Source: Priestia endophytica DSM 13796 (GTDB lineage: Bacteria > Bacillota > Bacilli > Bacillales > Bacillaceae_H). Taken from it: a stretch of 64,000 nucleotides of DNA. The DNA lies in contig NZ_FOXX01000001.1 of assembly GCF_900115845.1 (NCBI RefSeq), positions 744,001 through 808,000 on the forward strand, in the 5' to 3' direction. The notes beneath the pieces are model-generated. The model saw only the letters and a list, made by a program, of their open reading frames with translations, was not told the origin of the DNA and made no database searches. Shown in pieces: positions 27,030 through 37,107 of this stretch (its first letter is position 1; each line of letters starts with the position of its first letter). The position numbers were made by a program, and so were the translations under genes.

Positions 27030-28163
27030 TTACCTCACTACCTTTTTTAAATGTGAAATGGTTTTATATAACGCTTGTGCTGCTTTTTTGCCGTCTTCCG
27101 GATTATTACAATAAGAAAAACTAAAGCGAATAGCCTGACTAGCTTGTTCAGGTGATTTCCCCATCGCAAGAAGGGTTTTGCTCGGTTGGGCTGTTTTAGA
27201 AGAACAGGCAGATGTTGTAGATGCATATACATTTTCATTCTCTAAGCTATGAATGACAACTTCTGCTTTCATCCCTGGAACTGTTACATTCACAATATGC
27301 GGAGCAGCTCCGTCTTTCGGCGTATTAATAATAAAGTCTGGGTAAGAAGAAAGTTCTTTTCTAAACTCTTCACTCATTTTTCGTAAAGTCTCTTGGTCGT
27401 GTTCAAACGTCATCCGCAAAGCTTTAGCCATAGCTACAATGCTTCCTACATTTTCAGTTCCCGCTCGATGACCGTGTTCTTGAGCTCCACCTGCAAGAAG
27501 GGCTGAAAGAGAGATACCCTCTCTTATATATAAAATACCTGCACCTTTTACACCATGAAATTTATGAGCGGAAAATGTGCAAAGATCAATATAACCTAAT
27601 TTTAAATCGATAGGGACCTTGCCTATCCCTTGAACAGAATCAACGTGAAAAAGAATTTTAGGATACTGTTGCAAGGCAAGACCAATTTCTTCTACAGGCT
27701 GCACTGTACCAACTTCGTTATTAACATGCATAACAGATACAAGGATTGTTTCAGGTGTAATAGCATCTAAAATAGCGTTAACAGACACTCTTCCTTCACT
27801 ATCTACAGGAACATAGGTTATGTTGAATCCCATATCTTCCAACTGTTGCAGTGAACTATGAACAGAGTCATGCTCAACAGTCGTCGTAATAATATGATTA
27901 CCTCGATTTCCAAAAGTAAAAGCTGTTCCTTTTAAAGCAAAGTTGTTTCCTTCTGTTCCTCCAGAAGTAAAAACAATTTCTTTCGCTTTTACACCTAACA
28001 AATCACCAATTTGGCTTCTTGCATATGTTAATAATTTTTCAGCTTCTCCGCCTAGCTTATGAAGAGAAGAAGGATTTGCAAAATAGTCTTTCGCAACCTT
28101 TGCATAAGCGTCAATAACTTCGTCATAAGGCTTTGTTGTTGCACTATTGTCTGCATAAATCAT
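27030..28163 (-). CDS. nifZ: Cysteine desulfurase, ThiI partner (NifZ/IscS-like)
   Basis: A 377-residue PLP-dependent cysteine desulfurase. The PLP lysine is in SAHKFHGVKG, the active cysteine is in STTSACSSK, and HVNNEVGTVQP and FTSGGTEGNN are the conserved cofactor-binding blocks. The gene is directly followed by thiI with a 3-base gap, and in B. subtilis the equivalent NifZ passes persulfide sulfur to ThiI for tRNA thiolation; that is the likely job here. GGGAGG lies before the ATG. In B. subtilis braB separates it from ezrA; here it does not. Confidence 0.93.
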   Translation of the reverse strand: MIYADNSATTKPYDEVIDAYAKVAKDYFANPSSLHKLGGEAEKLLTYARSQIGDLLGVKAKEIVFTSGGTEGNNFALKGTAFTFGNRGNHIITTTVEHDSVHSSLQQLEDMGFNITYVPVDSEGRVSVNAILDAITPETILVSVMHVNNEVGTVQPVEEIGLALQQYPKILFHVDSVQGIGKVPIDLKLGYIDLCTFSAHKFHGVKGAGILYIREGISLSALLAGGAQEHGHRAGTENVGSIVAMAKALRMTFEHDQETLRKMSEEFRKELSSYPDFIINTPKDGAAPHIVNVTVPGMKAEVVIHSLENENVYASTTSACSSKTAQPSKTLLAMGKSPEQASQAIRFSFSYCNNPEDGKKAAQALYKTISHLKKVVR

Positions 28164-28278
28164 CTTCAGTTCCCTCCCTACTTTTTATAATAACTATGAT
28201 TAATTTCTTTTTTTACAAACTTTTTTTATCATACCATACGAAGAAAGTTTTGCAATAAAGCTGATTGAAAACACAAAG

Positions 28279-28306
28279 AAAAAAGCCGCTACATTTTATC
28301 GTAGCG
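28279..28306 (-). terminator. Terminator after ezrA
   Basis: A GTCGCTACGAT/GTAGCGGC-type stem followed by six Ts on the minus strand overlaps the last codons of ezrA. Confidence 0.8.
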
Positions 28307-29996
28307 ACTCGTCTTCTTTTAACGAATTTTCAATGGATGAAACAGAACCTGGTTCAACGGTCTCAAGAGCTGAAGACGCTTCTTCATAGGCTCTCTTATA
28401 TTCGTATTGTCTAAAAGCCTGTTCTGCTTGTAACAAACTTTCAGCAACTTCTGGATGACGGCTTCTGTAGCGGTTTCCATACTGAATCATTCGTTCTACA
28501 AGTGCTGCCTCAAAAATCAATTCTTCTGTTTCACGGAAGGAAAGCTGAACTTCTTCAACAGCCTGTTCGAGCAGCTCATTCACAGCTACTGTATCGAGCG
28601 GCTTTTCTTCTAATTTTGTGCTAACTTCTTGGATTTTCCCATAAGCACGTTGAATATCTTCTCGATAAGATTCTGGAATTCCAGGTACATTGCTTTTTTC
28701 CACAATACGACGAGCTTCAAAAAGCTGCTTGCGCAAGTCTGCAATTTTCTCTTTAGCTGCTAGCTCGTCTTTTCTTAAGTCTTGAAGCATTTCAATATAT
28801 GCTTGCTGAATACCTTCGACTTTATTCAGCTGTGTTAGCACTTCTTCAAGTTCCTCAAAAATCACGCTATAAGCAATGTTTTGTTGCTCCGCTTTATTGA
28901 CAATGTTGTAATAAAGATTTGTTAATCGCTTTAGCTCTCGATCAATCTTTTGATAAAGCTCAAGCTCCTCTGGTGTTAAGTGGTAGCTTTTTTGAACAAG
29001 AAGCGCCTCTTCTTTCACTTCATGATTTCTTGCCTGAAGGGCTTTAATCATAACTGAAATTCGATCAATGTCCTGATTCATTTGCTGAAATGCACGCGCT
29101 TCTTTTTCAAGCATATCGTAAATACCGTCAATCCTAGCATTAATTGCCGCAACACTTGCTTCTGCTTCTTCAATATTTAATGTTTCAATCTCTCCAATAA
29201 TAGCTTTAGCTGCTCTGCTTAATTCCTCTAATGACTCTTCAATTTGAAGATGCTCAAGAATGTAACCTTCTTCAATCATCCCAATATAGCCTTCTCTTAA
29301 TTCCTCAAGCTGTGTTGGTACCGTTGTTTGAAGCTCTGTAAAAAGAGCCGGGATCTTCTCAAGATTGTTTGTCATTACTGCTAACCGTTCTTCAATGCTC
29401 ATTAAAATGGCACTTGCTTGCAAATAGTTGCCATTCTCTGTTTCTTCGTTAAATTTCACAAACTGTTTCTGAATTTTTTCAAGCTTCTCTGTAAGAGGTT
29501 CTTCTGCTTTTCCATATGAGTAACGATGTGCAAGCAATCGTTTCTTAGTTTCCCTGAAAAGTTCTTCCATTTCTACAATGGTTTTCTTATTATTTTCCTC
29601 ACTACCGAGCAAGTTTTGAAGCTCTTCTAAAATTGTGTCAATATCTTGTTTAATATTAGCAAGCTCTTCATCTAAAGAAGCAATACGCGCTTTTGCTTTT
29701 CGAAATTTGTACTTATCAGCAAGTTCTTCAATTTCATAAAACGCATCGTCCATTTTAGGCAGGCGTATAGCAACAATGTTATCCCATTTTTCACGCCAGC
29801 TTTCAAATAATTCTTCTGTTTCTCCTGTCATTTTAAGCTGTTTCACTTTTGCAATTTCATCTGCTACAGGTTCGCTCATCAATACCGCCTTTATAGAATC
29901 CAATCGATCAACTTCTCGATAAACTTTTTTTCGAAGGAAGAAACCGTACAAAATAAATCCTATAATAAGGAGAATGATTATAATCGCGAGCTCCAT
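28296..29996 (-). CDS. ezrA: Septation ring formation regulator EzrA
   Basis: EzrA limits FtsZ ring formation to mid-cell and links division with cell wall synthesis. The 566-residue protein has a single N-terminal membrane anchor (AIIIILLIIGFILYGFFL) and then almost entirely coiled-coil spectrin-like repeats, rich in E, L, K and Q. Length equals the family norm of about 560. It lies downstream of the hisJ divergent point and upstream of the desulfurase gene, as in B. subtilis apart from missing braB. A GGGG-type ribosome site precedes the ATG. Confidence 0.95.
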   Translation of the reverse strand: MELAIIIILLIIGFILYGFFLRKKVYREVDRLDSIKAVLMSEPVADEIAKVKQLKMTGETEELFESWREKWDNIVAIRLPKMDDAFYEIEELADKYKFRKAKARIASLDEELANIKQDIDTILEELQNLLGSEENNKKTIVEMEELFRETKKRLLAHRYSYGKAEEPLTEKLEKIQKQFVKFNEETENGNYLQASAILMSIEERLAVMTNNLEKIPALFTELQTTVPTQLEELREGYIGMIEEGYILEHLQIEESLEELSRAAKAIIGEIETLNIEEAEASVAAINARIDGIYDMLEKEARAFQQMNQDIDRISVMIKALQARNHEVKEEALLVQKSYHLTPEELELYQKIDRELKRLTNLYYNIVNKAEQQNIAYSVIFEELEEVLTQLNKVEGIQQAYIEMLQDLRKDELAAKEKIADLRKQLFEARRIVEKSNVPGIPESYREDIQRAYGKIQEVSTKLEEKPLDTVAVNELLEQAVEEVQLSFRETEELIFEAALVERMIQYGNRYRSRHPEVAESLLQAEQAFRQYEYKRAYEEASSALETVEPGSVSSIENSLKEDESLR

Positions 29997-30228
29997 CTTT
30001 ATTCCCCCTCACAATGCCGTCCGACTGTTCAATTTTCTTATGTAAATATGTAATGAATGATGTTTTTGTCAATGCTTTTATGATACCATGTTCATAACAT
30101 TTTTTGAGGAAATTTTTTAATTTTTTTAGATAAATCCTTGGAAATAAACAATATTTCTCATACTTTTCTACATTCTAGCATTTTTTTATCGAAAACGCTT
30201 ATATTTTGCTGTTAAGGAGAGAGACATT

Positions 30229-31023
30229 ATGAAGAAAGACGGTCACATTCATACTCCCTTTTGTCCACATGGTTCAAGTGATGAATTAAGGAGTTATGTT
30301 TATAAAGCAGTTGCACAAGGATTCGAAGAAATTTCTTTTACAGAGCATGCTCCTCTTCCTCCTTCTTTCAAGGACCCTACTCCATTGAAAGATAGTGCTA
30401 TGAAAGTAAGCGAAATGGAACTCTATATTGAGCAAATTGAGAAAGTGAAAAAAGAGTTTCAAAAAGAAGTGAAGATTAATGTTGGACTAGAGGTAGACTA
30501 TATTAACGAATATGAAGAAGAGACTAGGCACTTCCTTAATACATACGGGCCATATCTTGACGACAGCTTATTGTCTGTTCATTTCCTTAATAAAGAGGAT
30601 TCTTTTTACTGCTTGGACTACAGTGCAGAAGAATTTGAACATATCATTACAAAGTTTGGCTCTGTTGAAGAAGTATACAAAGCTTACTTTAAAGCCGTTG
30701 CTTCATCAGTTAAAGCAGATTTAGGTTCTTACAAACCAAAACGAATAGGTCATATAACGCTTGTTCATAAATTTCAAAAAAAGTTTCCATGTGAAGTCTC
30801 TTTTCAAAATGAAGTCTTGCATATTTTAAATGAAGTGAAGAACCGAAATTTAGAACTCGATTATAATGCAGCTGGATTTCACAAACCACTTTGTCAAGAA
30901 GCATATCCTTCTAAAGAAGTTGTTGCACTTGCTCAACAAAAAAACATCCCTCTTGTTTATGGGTCAGATGCCCATTGTGCGAAGGATGTTGGTCAAAGCT
31001 ATACAAAACTTTTTGAAAGATAA
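30229..31023 (+). CDS. hisJ: Histidinol-phosphatase (PHP family)
   Basis: HisJ removes phosphate from histidinol phosphate, the penultimate step of histidine synthesis. The 264-residue PHP-fold protein has metal-binding segments DGHIHTPFCPHG, FTEHAPLP, VGLEVDYI, SVHFLN and VYGSDAHCAKDVG, which together supply the trinuclear metal site. It is isolated from other his genes, as in B. subtilis. AAGGAGAG precedes the ATG. A weak cre-like sequence lies upstream, but its mismatches make it doubtful. Confidence 0.92.
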   Translation: MKKDGHIHTPFCPHGSSDELRSYVYKAVAQGFEEISFTEHAPLPPSFKDPTPLKDSAMKVSEMELYIEQIEKVKKEFQKEVKINVGLEVDYINEYEEETRHFLNTYGPYLDDSLLSVHFLNKEDSFYCLDYSAEEFEHIITKFGSVEEVYKAYFKAVASSVKADLGSYKPKRIGHITLVHKFQKKFPCEVSFQNEVLHILNEVKNRNLELDYNAAGFHKPLCQEAYPSKEVVALAQQKNIPLVYGSDAHCAKDVGQSYTKLFER

Positions 31024-31026
31024 ATG

Positions 31027-31668
31027 TTATTTTACGACAAGCTGCAGCGGAGTGCATGGCAAGCATATATGCTCGTTAATCCACTGCTGTAGCTCACTCG
31101 TATATTTAGTAACAAAATACTCCTCATGTGTGAGGACATGAAGTACTTCCGCTGCATACTGCTGATGTAAATAAGGCATTGTCATCATACCCTTAAGCTG
31201 CATAATTGTAAATGAAACACTCACATGGCGAAATTCTTTTCTTTTCATACCAAGCTCTAGGAGCATTTTCAAATAATATTTCTCTTTCGTTAAATAGGTT
31301 GACATAATCTCCCGGATAAACGTTGTATCTACGGAAAGTTCCCGGTAAATGACCCGAGCAACTTCTCTATGTTCGTGCTGATATTTCATAACATGAAAAA
31401 GCATTTGACCGAAGCATTCTCGCACAGGCCGATTTTGAAATGATCGCCATACTTTATCCATTTCTTTAATATATCCTTCGAAGAACTTGGTAACGATATA
31501 CTCAAGGAGTCCCTCTTTCCCATCAAAGTAGTAAGAGATATTTGCTACATTCACACCTGCCTTTTTCGCAATCTCGCGAACAGAAGTCCCATTAAATCCT
31601 TTAATTTGAAACAAGGAAACAGCTGCATCCAACACTCTCTCTTTTGTTTCTACTTTTTCCTTCAACAT
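31027..31668 (-). CDS. refZ: TetR-family regulator RefZ
   Basis: RefZ binds sites near the chromosome origin and helps position the division machinery at the start of sporulation. The 213-residue protein has a TetR helix-turn-helix (TSVREIAKKAGVNVANISYYF) near its N-terminus, and its C-terminal part resembles B. subtilis RefZ (IREIMSTYLTKEKY). I choose the ATG of MLKEKVETKERV, which follows GAGAGGGTG; the longer frame would add 45 residues with no family similarity. It converges with hisJ with only 3 bases between stop codons. Confidence 0.88.
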   Translation of the reverse strand: MLKEKVETKERVLDAAVSLFQIKGFNGTSVREIAKKAGVNVANISYYFDGKEGLLEYIVTKFFEGYIKEMDKVWRSFQNRPVRECFGQMLFHVMKYQHEHREVARVIYRELSVDTTFIREIMSTYLTKEKYYLKMLLELGMKRKEFRHVSVSFTIMQLKGMMTMPYLHQQYAAEVLHVLTHEEYFVTKYTSELQQWINEHICLPCTPLQLVVK

Positions 31669-31949
31669 TGTCACCCTCTCAATATAAAGTGTTTGCAAAT
31701 TACAAACGAATGTGCAACAATACTTTGAACGATACAAAAGGAATTTATAATAAGGGCTATTGTGACAGAAGCAGACATAAGGGCTACTAGTAACATCAAA
31801 CACGAGCAGAATATCTAATTTTTTGACTTTATTATAGATGATTCGTTTTATGAACCTTCTTTCCTTCTCTTTTTACTCGACAAAGTTTGGAGGTTCTATA
31901 AATACGAAATCGAAATTTGATTTTTTTTCTAGTTGAAAGGGGTTTTTCC

Positions 31950-32435
31950 ATGTTTCATGTCGAAAATTATAGTGGACAAAAAGAGAAAGACTTTGAGCTT
32001 GTCATTAAACAACTTCAAGCTCTAACAGCTGATGAACCAAACACTATTGCCAATTTGGCGAATGCTTCATCACTTCTAAATCAATTTTTAGCAGAAATCA
32101 ACTGGGTTGGTTTTTATCTTACAGATGAAGCTAAAAATCAACTTGTTCTTGGACCTTTCCAAGGGCTTCCTGCATGCGTTCGAATTCCATTTGGAAGAGG
32201 CGTTTGTGGTACTGCTGCTGCTGAACAAAAAACGCTTCGTGTTAAAGATGTACACGAGTTTCCAGGCCACATTGCTTGTGACAGTGCTTCTCAATCTGAG
32301 ATTGTTGTTCCGATCATCAAAGATGGAAAAACAATTGGAGTCTTAGATATTGATAGCCCTATTAAAAACCGTTTTGATGAACAAGATGAAAAATATCTAA
32401 ATCAGTTTGTTGACGTATTAGTTCAAACGCTATAA
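31950..32435 (+). CDS. msrC: Free methionine-R-sulfoxide reductase (GAF type)
   Basis: fRMsr reduces free methionine-R-sulfoxide. The 161-residue GAF-fold protein has three cysteines at C76 (LPACVRIP), C86 (GRGVCGTAA) and C110 (GHIACDSASQ), in the spacing of the catalytic and resolving residues of the family. The start is the ATG of MFHVENYSG, preceded by AAAGGGG; an upstream in-frame ATG has no ribosome site. In B. subtilis the counterpart is YtsP, placed next to yttP as here. The gene is followed by a strong terminator shared with dgcP. Confidence 0.9.
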   Translation: MFHVENYSGQKEKDFELVIKQLQALTADEPNTIANLANASSLLNQFLAEINWVGFYLTDEAKNQLVLGPFQGLPACVRIPFGRGVCGTAAAEQKTLRVKDVHEFPGHIACDSASQSEIVVPIIKDGKTIGVLDIDSPIKNRFDEQDEKYLNQFVDVLVQTL

Positions 32436-32439
32436 TAAA

Positions 32440-32478
32440 AAGGCTGCCAATAAACCACAAAAGTGGTATCCTGGCAGC
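32440..32478. terminator. Bidirectional terminator between msrC and dgcP
   Basis: A nested hairpin (outer GGCTGCCA/TGGCAGC, inner CCAC/GTGG) has T runs on both sides between convergent genes. Confidence 0.85.
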
Positions 32479-32482
32479 TTTT

Positions 32483-34303
32483 TTATTTTTCACAACTTTT
32501 TACAACCTGATTTTTTCCGTTATTTTTCGCTTGATAAAGAGCTTTATCAGCCTTAATAAATAACTGATGTGCTGACTTTTCACCCCTTTCCCACGATGAA
32601 ACGCCACATGAAACGGTTGTGTGTGGAACAGTTTCCTTATGGACTTTTGCGACAAGGCGCTGCGCAATACTGACTGCGATCCGTTGTGGAACATTTGGCA
32701 AATAAACAGCAAGCTCTTCACCTCCCCATCTAGCTCCAATATCTCCATCTCTCAAATTGTTTTTAATAATTGAGGCCACTTGTATAATGACTTGGTCTCC
32801 TGTTTGATGTCCATACGTATCATTCACTTGCTTAAAATTATCAATATCCAACAAAAGAAGAGAACCAAGTTTGTCCCGTTCTATAGACTGCTGAATTTGC
32901 TCATCTAGATAACTTCGTGAATAAAGTTTTGTAAGGTGATCTGTTACAACTAGACTTTCCAACTCCTCTCGCAAAATAGAATTTGTAAAAGCAAGTGTTG
33001 AATGATGTACAAGGGATTGTAATACTCTATAGTGGTTAAATGTAAAGAAATAGGGCTTATCATGAACAATGAGGACAAGTCCGGACATTTTATTGTTGTG
33101 AATCATAGGAAGCGCAATGAGAGAACGATACGGAAACTTCTCGCCAAATAGCGTATCTGTGTCATTAATAAATTTCGACTCTTTTTCTCTGTTAATTTTC
33201 TTATAAATTTTATCAATATAAGGCTTGTTTTCTGTTTGAAAAAACAATTCTGTACTCCCTTCTAATATTTTGTACTTATCATTTGTAATACAGAGGAGAA
33301 AACCAACACCTTTAGCATGAAAAAAAGTAATGATTTGCTCTGTCATATAATGAATCGTATCATCTAACCGTAGACTTGAGTTGAGCTTATGTGAAGTCTC
33401 ATTAATAAGTTTCACATCTTCAATCACCTGTTCCAACTGTTCATGGAGCTTGGCATTTTCTAAAGCTGCCCCTGTTGTATGAGCAACTTTTTCAATAAAA
33501 TTCATTTCCTGCTCTGAGCAAATGACTCCATTTTCCCCAATCATTTCAAGAACCCCATACACTCCTTGCTTTCCTTGTAAAGGTGCATATAGAACAGAAT
33601 TTTTTCCATCTTCCATCATCTCAATATGAATTCTTCCTGAAACGTAGGCTTTCATTACTCCAGAGCTCGACTTTTGTTCATTATATTTAATTGTACGAAT
33701 AGGGAGATCATGACTTACTTCACTATCATGTGAAAGAATAAGTGAACACTCTGCTTTCGGACAAATGGTATCAATCGCAGTAATAACGTCCTTTAACACT
33801 TGATTAGGATCTAACGAAGAATAAAGCTTCATTGTGAGATCATAAAGGCCTGCATATCGGGCTCTTTCATATTCTTTCTCTATTTCTTTCTCTACATATT
33901 CTAAAAACTGAGTACATGTTCTCCATAAAAGAGGGGAAAATTCAGGTGGCAAAGTATTTTCTTTATATACAATTCCTAAATAAAATTCCTTCAAAGATAG
34001 AAAGGGAAATTGAAAAACAGTGGTTTCCCGTCCGCTCTCTTGAAAAGAGAAAATCGTTTGATCGTCTGGTACTTTTCGGACGATATTCACTATATTGTGT
34101 TCTTCATTCCACGAAACCTCTTCACTAGTCACTATATATCTATACCCTTTGTGTACTAGAAACGCACCTTCTAATGTACAGGAATCAACAAGAATACACA
34201 GGACCTCTTCGTATAAGGAGGAAGGATTTTCTCTATGCATTTTTTCCATCAGCATATCAAAAAAAGATTGTTTTACACGGGTCATTAGTTTTTCTATAGG
34301 CAT
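32483..34303 (-). CDS. dgcP: Diguanylate cyclase DgcP (GAF-GAF-GGDEF)
   Basis: DgcP makes the second messenger c-di-GMP from two GTP. The 606-residue protein has an N-terminal region with GAF-type domains (about 150-290 and 300-440) and a C-terminal GGDEF domain. The active site reads GGEEL in RWGGEELAVYL, a catalytically competent variant, and RDGD lies five residues before it as an inhibitory RxxD site, so feedback by c-di-GMP is expected. The N-terminus lacks membrane segments, so it is cytosolic. In B. subtilis DgcP (YtrP) occupies the same place upstream of rpsD. Confidence 0.9.
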   Translation of the reverse strand: MPIEKLMTRVKQSFFDMLMEKMHRENPSSLYEEVLCILVDSCTLEGAFLVHKGYRYIVTSEEVSWNEEHNIVNIVRKVPDDQTIFSFQESGRETTVFQFPFLSLKEFYLGIVYKENTLPPEFSPLLWRTCTQFLEYVEKEIEKEYERARYAGLYDLTMKLYSSLDPNQVLKDVITAIDTICPKAECSLILSHDSEVSHDLPIRTIKYNEQKSSSGVMKAYVSGRIHIEMMEDGKNSVLYAPLQGKQGVYGVLEMIGENGVICSEQEMNFIEKVAHTTGAALENAKLHEQLEQVIEDVKLINETSHKLNSSLRLDDTIHYMTEQIITFFHAKGVGFLLCITNDKYKILEGSTELFFQTENKPYIDKIYKKINREKESKFINDTDTLFGEKFPYRSLIALPMIHNNKMSGLVLIVHDKPYFFTFNHYRVLQSLVHHSTLAFTNSILREELESLVVTDHLTKLYSRSYLDEQIQQSIERDKLGSLLLLDIDNFKQVNDTYGHQTGDQVIIQVASIIKNNLRDGDIGARWGGEELAVYLPNVPQRIAVSIAQRLVAKVHKETVPHTTVSCGVSSWERGEKSAHQLFIKADKALYQAKNNGKNQVVKSCEK

Positions 34304-34478
34304 ATCAAACTCCTCAGTTTAAATAAACTTTTTATTGTAATTTAAGTTATGTACTCTAAATCATAGTATATATTATAATAAATGTAGTTACTTTTTCCTA
34401 TTACTTTGTGCCCTTAAACACTCATCTTTTAACCTTTTACTATTTTTCTTCCTTTATTTGTTTTATCCAGAAAAAGAT
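34304..34478. other. AT-rich gap between dgcP and rpsD promoter
   Basis: About 175 bases with no open frame and no convincing structure; it probably holds the dgcP promoter on the minus strand. Confidence 0.4.
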
Positions 34479-34507
34479 TTGATTTTTTTCTGAGAAGATT
34501 ATATAAT
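34479..34507 (+). promoter_or_regulatory. rpsD promoter
   Basis: TTGATT, 17 bases and TATAAT form a strong sigma-A promoter about 195 bases before the rpsD start, defining a long leader. Confidence 0.75.
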
Positions 34508-34514
34508 ACTCTCT

Positions 34515-34701
34515 GTGTGAAATATGAAAGGCAGTACTGGCAATCTTTATGGTGAATTCATTTTGTTCCTTAACGATTAAGGTGTATCTTGTAACTCTTG
34601 GCTGCTGGAGCGAGGATGCATGAAAACAAAATGAACATGATAAAGGATTGTGGCTGTTTTTATTTCATGCGAAATAAAAACACACAAAAGGAGGAGTCAT
34701 T
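34515..34701 (+). promoter_or_regulatory. rpsD mRNA leader, S4 autoregulation candidate
   Basis: The leader of about 185 bases before rpsD contains a perfect long-range pair (TTCATTTTGTT at 34557-34567 with AACAAAATGAA at 34625-34635) enclosing a conserved-looking segment, then an 11-bp hairpin (34656-34681) ending just before the AGGAGG ribosome site. B. subtilis S4 represses its own synthesis through its leader; this structure could do the same by limiting ribosome access. The fold is inferred by eye. Confidence 0.55.
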
Positions 34702-35304
34702 ATGGCTCGCTATACAGGTCCAAGTTGGAAATTATCTCGTCGTTTAGGTGTTTCACTAAGCGGAACAGGTAAAGAATTAGAAAAACGTCCTTACGCTCCA
34801 GGTCCACACGGTCCAGGACAACGTAAAAAAATCTCTGAGTATGGTTTACAATTACAAGAGAAACAAAAATTACGTCATATGTACGGAGTTAACGAACGTC
34901 AATTCCGTAACTTATTCGTAAAAGCAGGTAAAATGGAAGGTATCCACGGTGAAAACTTCATGACACTTCTTGAAGCTCGTCTTGATAACATCGTATATCG
35001 TTTAGGTCTTGCACGCACTCGTCGTCAAGCTCGTCAATTAGTTAACCATGGTCATATTCTTGTTGATGGTTCTCGCGTTGACATCCCATCTTACCGTGTA
35101 ACTCCAGGTCAAGTTGTTTCTGTACGTGAAAAATCACGTAACCTTTCTATCGTTAAAGAAGCAATCGAAGTAACAAACTTCGTACCTGATTATGTTACAT
35201 TTGATGCTGAGAAATTAGAAGGTACTTTCACTCGCTTACCAGAGCGTTCTGAATTACCAGCTGAGATCAACGAAGCACTTATCGTAGAGTTCTACTCTCG
35301 TTAA
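34702..35304 (+). CDS. rpsD: Small ribosomal subunit protein uS4
   Basis: S4 is a primary 16S rRNA binder that nucleates assembly of the 30S body. The 200-residue protein starts [16 protein letters not shown] and has the S4 RNA-binding domain ([30 protein letters not shown], about residues 90-120). Codon use is strongly biased to the preferred set, as expected for a highly expressed gene. The stand-alone rpsD locus with its own leader is typical of Bacillus. An AGGAGG ribosome site precedes the ATG, and a perfect terminator follows. Confidence 0.98.
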   Translation: MARYTGPSWKLSRRLGVSLSGTGKELEKRPYAPGPHGPGQRKKISEYGLQLQEKQKLRHMYGVNERQFRNLFVKAGKMEGIHGENFMTLLEARLDNIVYRLGLARTRRQARQLVNHGHILVDGSRVDIPSYRVTPGQVVSVREKSRNLSIVKEAIEVTNFVPDYVTFDAEKLEGTFTRLPERSELPAEINEALIVEFYSR

Positions 35305-35311
35305 TAACAGA

Positions 35312-35344
35312 AAGCGATTGGACTGGTCCAATCGCTTTTTTATT
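35312..35344 (+). terminator. Terminator after rpsD
   Basis: A 12-bp perfect stem (AAGCGATTGGAC/GTCCAATCGCTT) with a T run follows rpsD. Confidence 0.9.
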
Positions 35345-35352
35345 TATATAAG

Positions 35353-35389
35353 AAAAGAAGCTAAACAATAAGTGTTTAGCTTCTTTTTT
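35353..35389. terminator. Terminator after tyrS
   Basis: A perfect AAGAAGCTAAACA/TGTTTAGCTTCTT stem with T runs on both sides, just past the tyrS stop. Confidence 0.85.
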
Positions 35390-35391
35390 CA

Positions 35392-36935
<1,544 letters not shown>

Positions 36936-36957
36936 TCCATATATTCACATATCATTG

Positions 36958-36986
36958 ATTATGAACGATTTTATCTTAAATTGCAA
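36958..36986 (-). promoter_or_regulatory. Promoter of the tyrS T-box transcript
   Basis: TTGCAA, 17 bases and CATAAT on the minus strand lie just upstream of the T-box leader. Confidence 0.6.
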
Positions 36987-37107
36987 GAACTGGTCCTAAA
37001 AACAGGTATCAAATCTTATGGAAAATATACTACATTAAAGACAAAATACTACATTTCTCGTAAAAATAACTATGCTATAATAAACAGAAGTAAGGGGGAT
37101 ATCATAT

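Noticed and set aside
30189-30203. cre-like sequence TCGAAAACGCTTATA upstream of hisJ
   Set aside because: Two fixed positions mismatch, including the conserved T and C at the ends, so it is weaker than the sites at ackA and acsA/acuABC.
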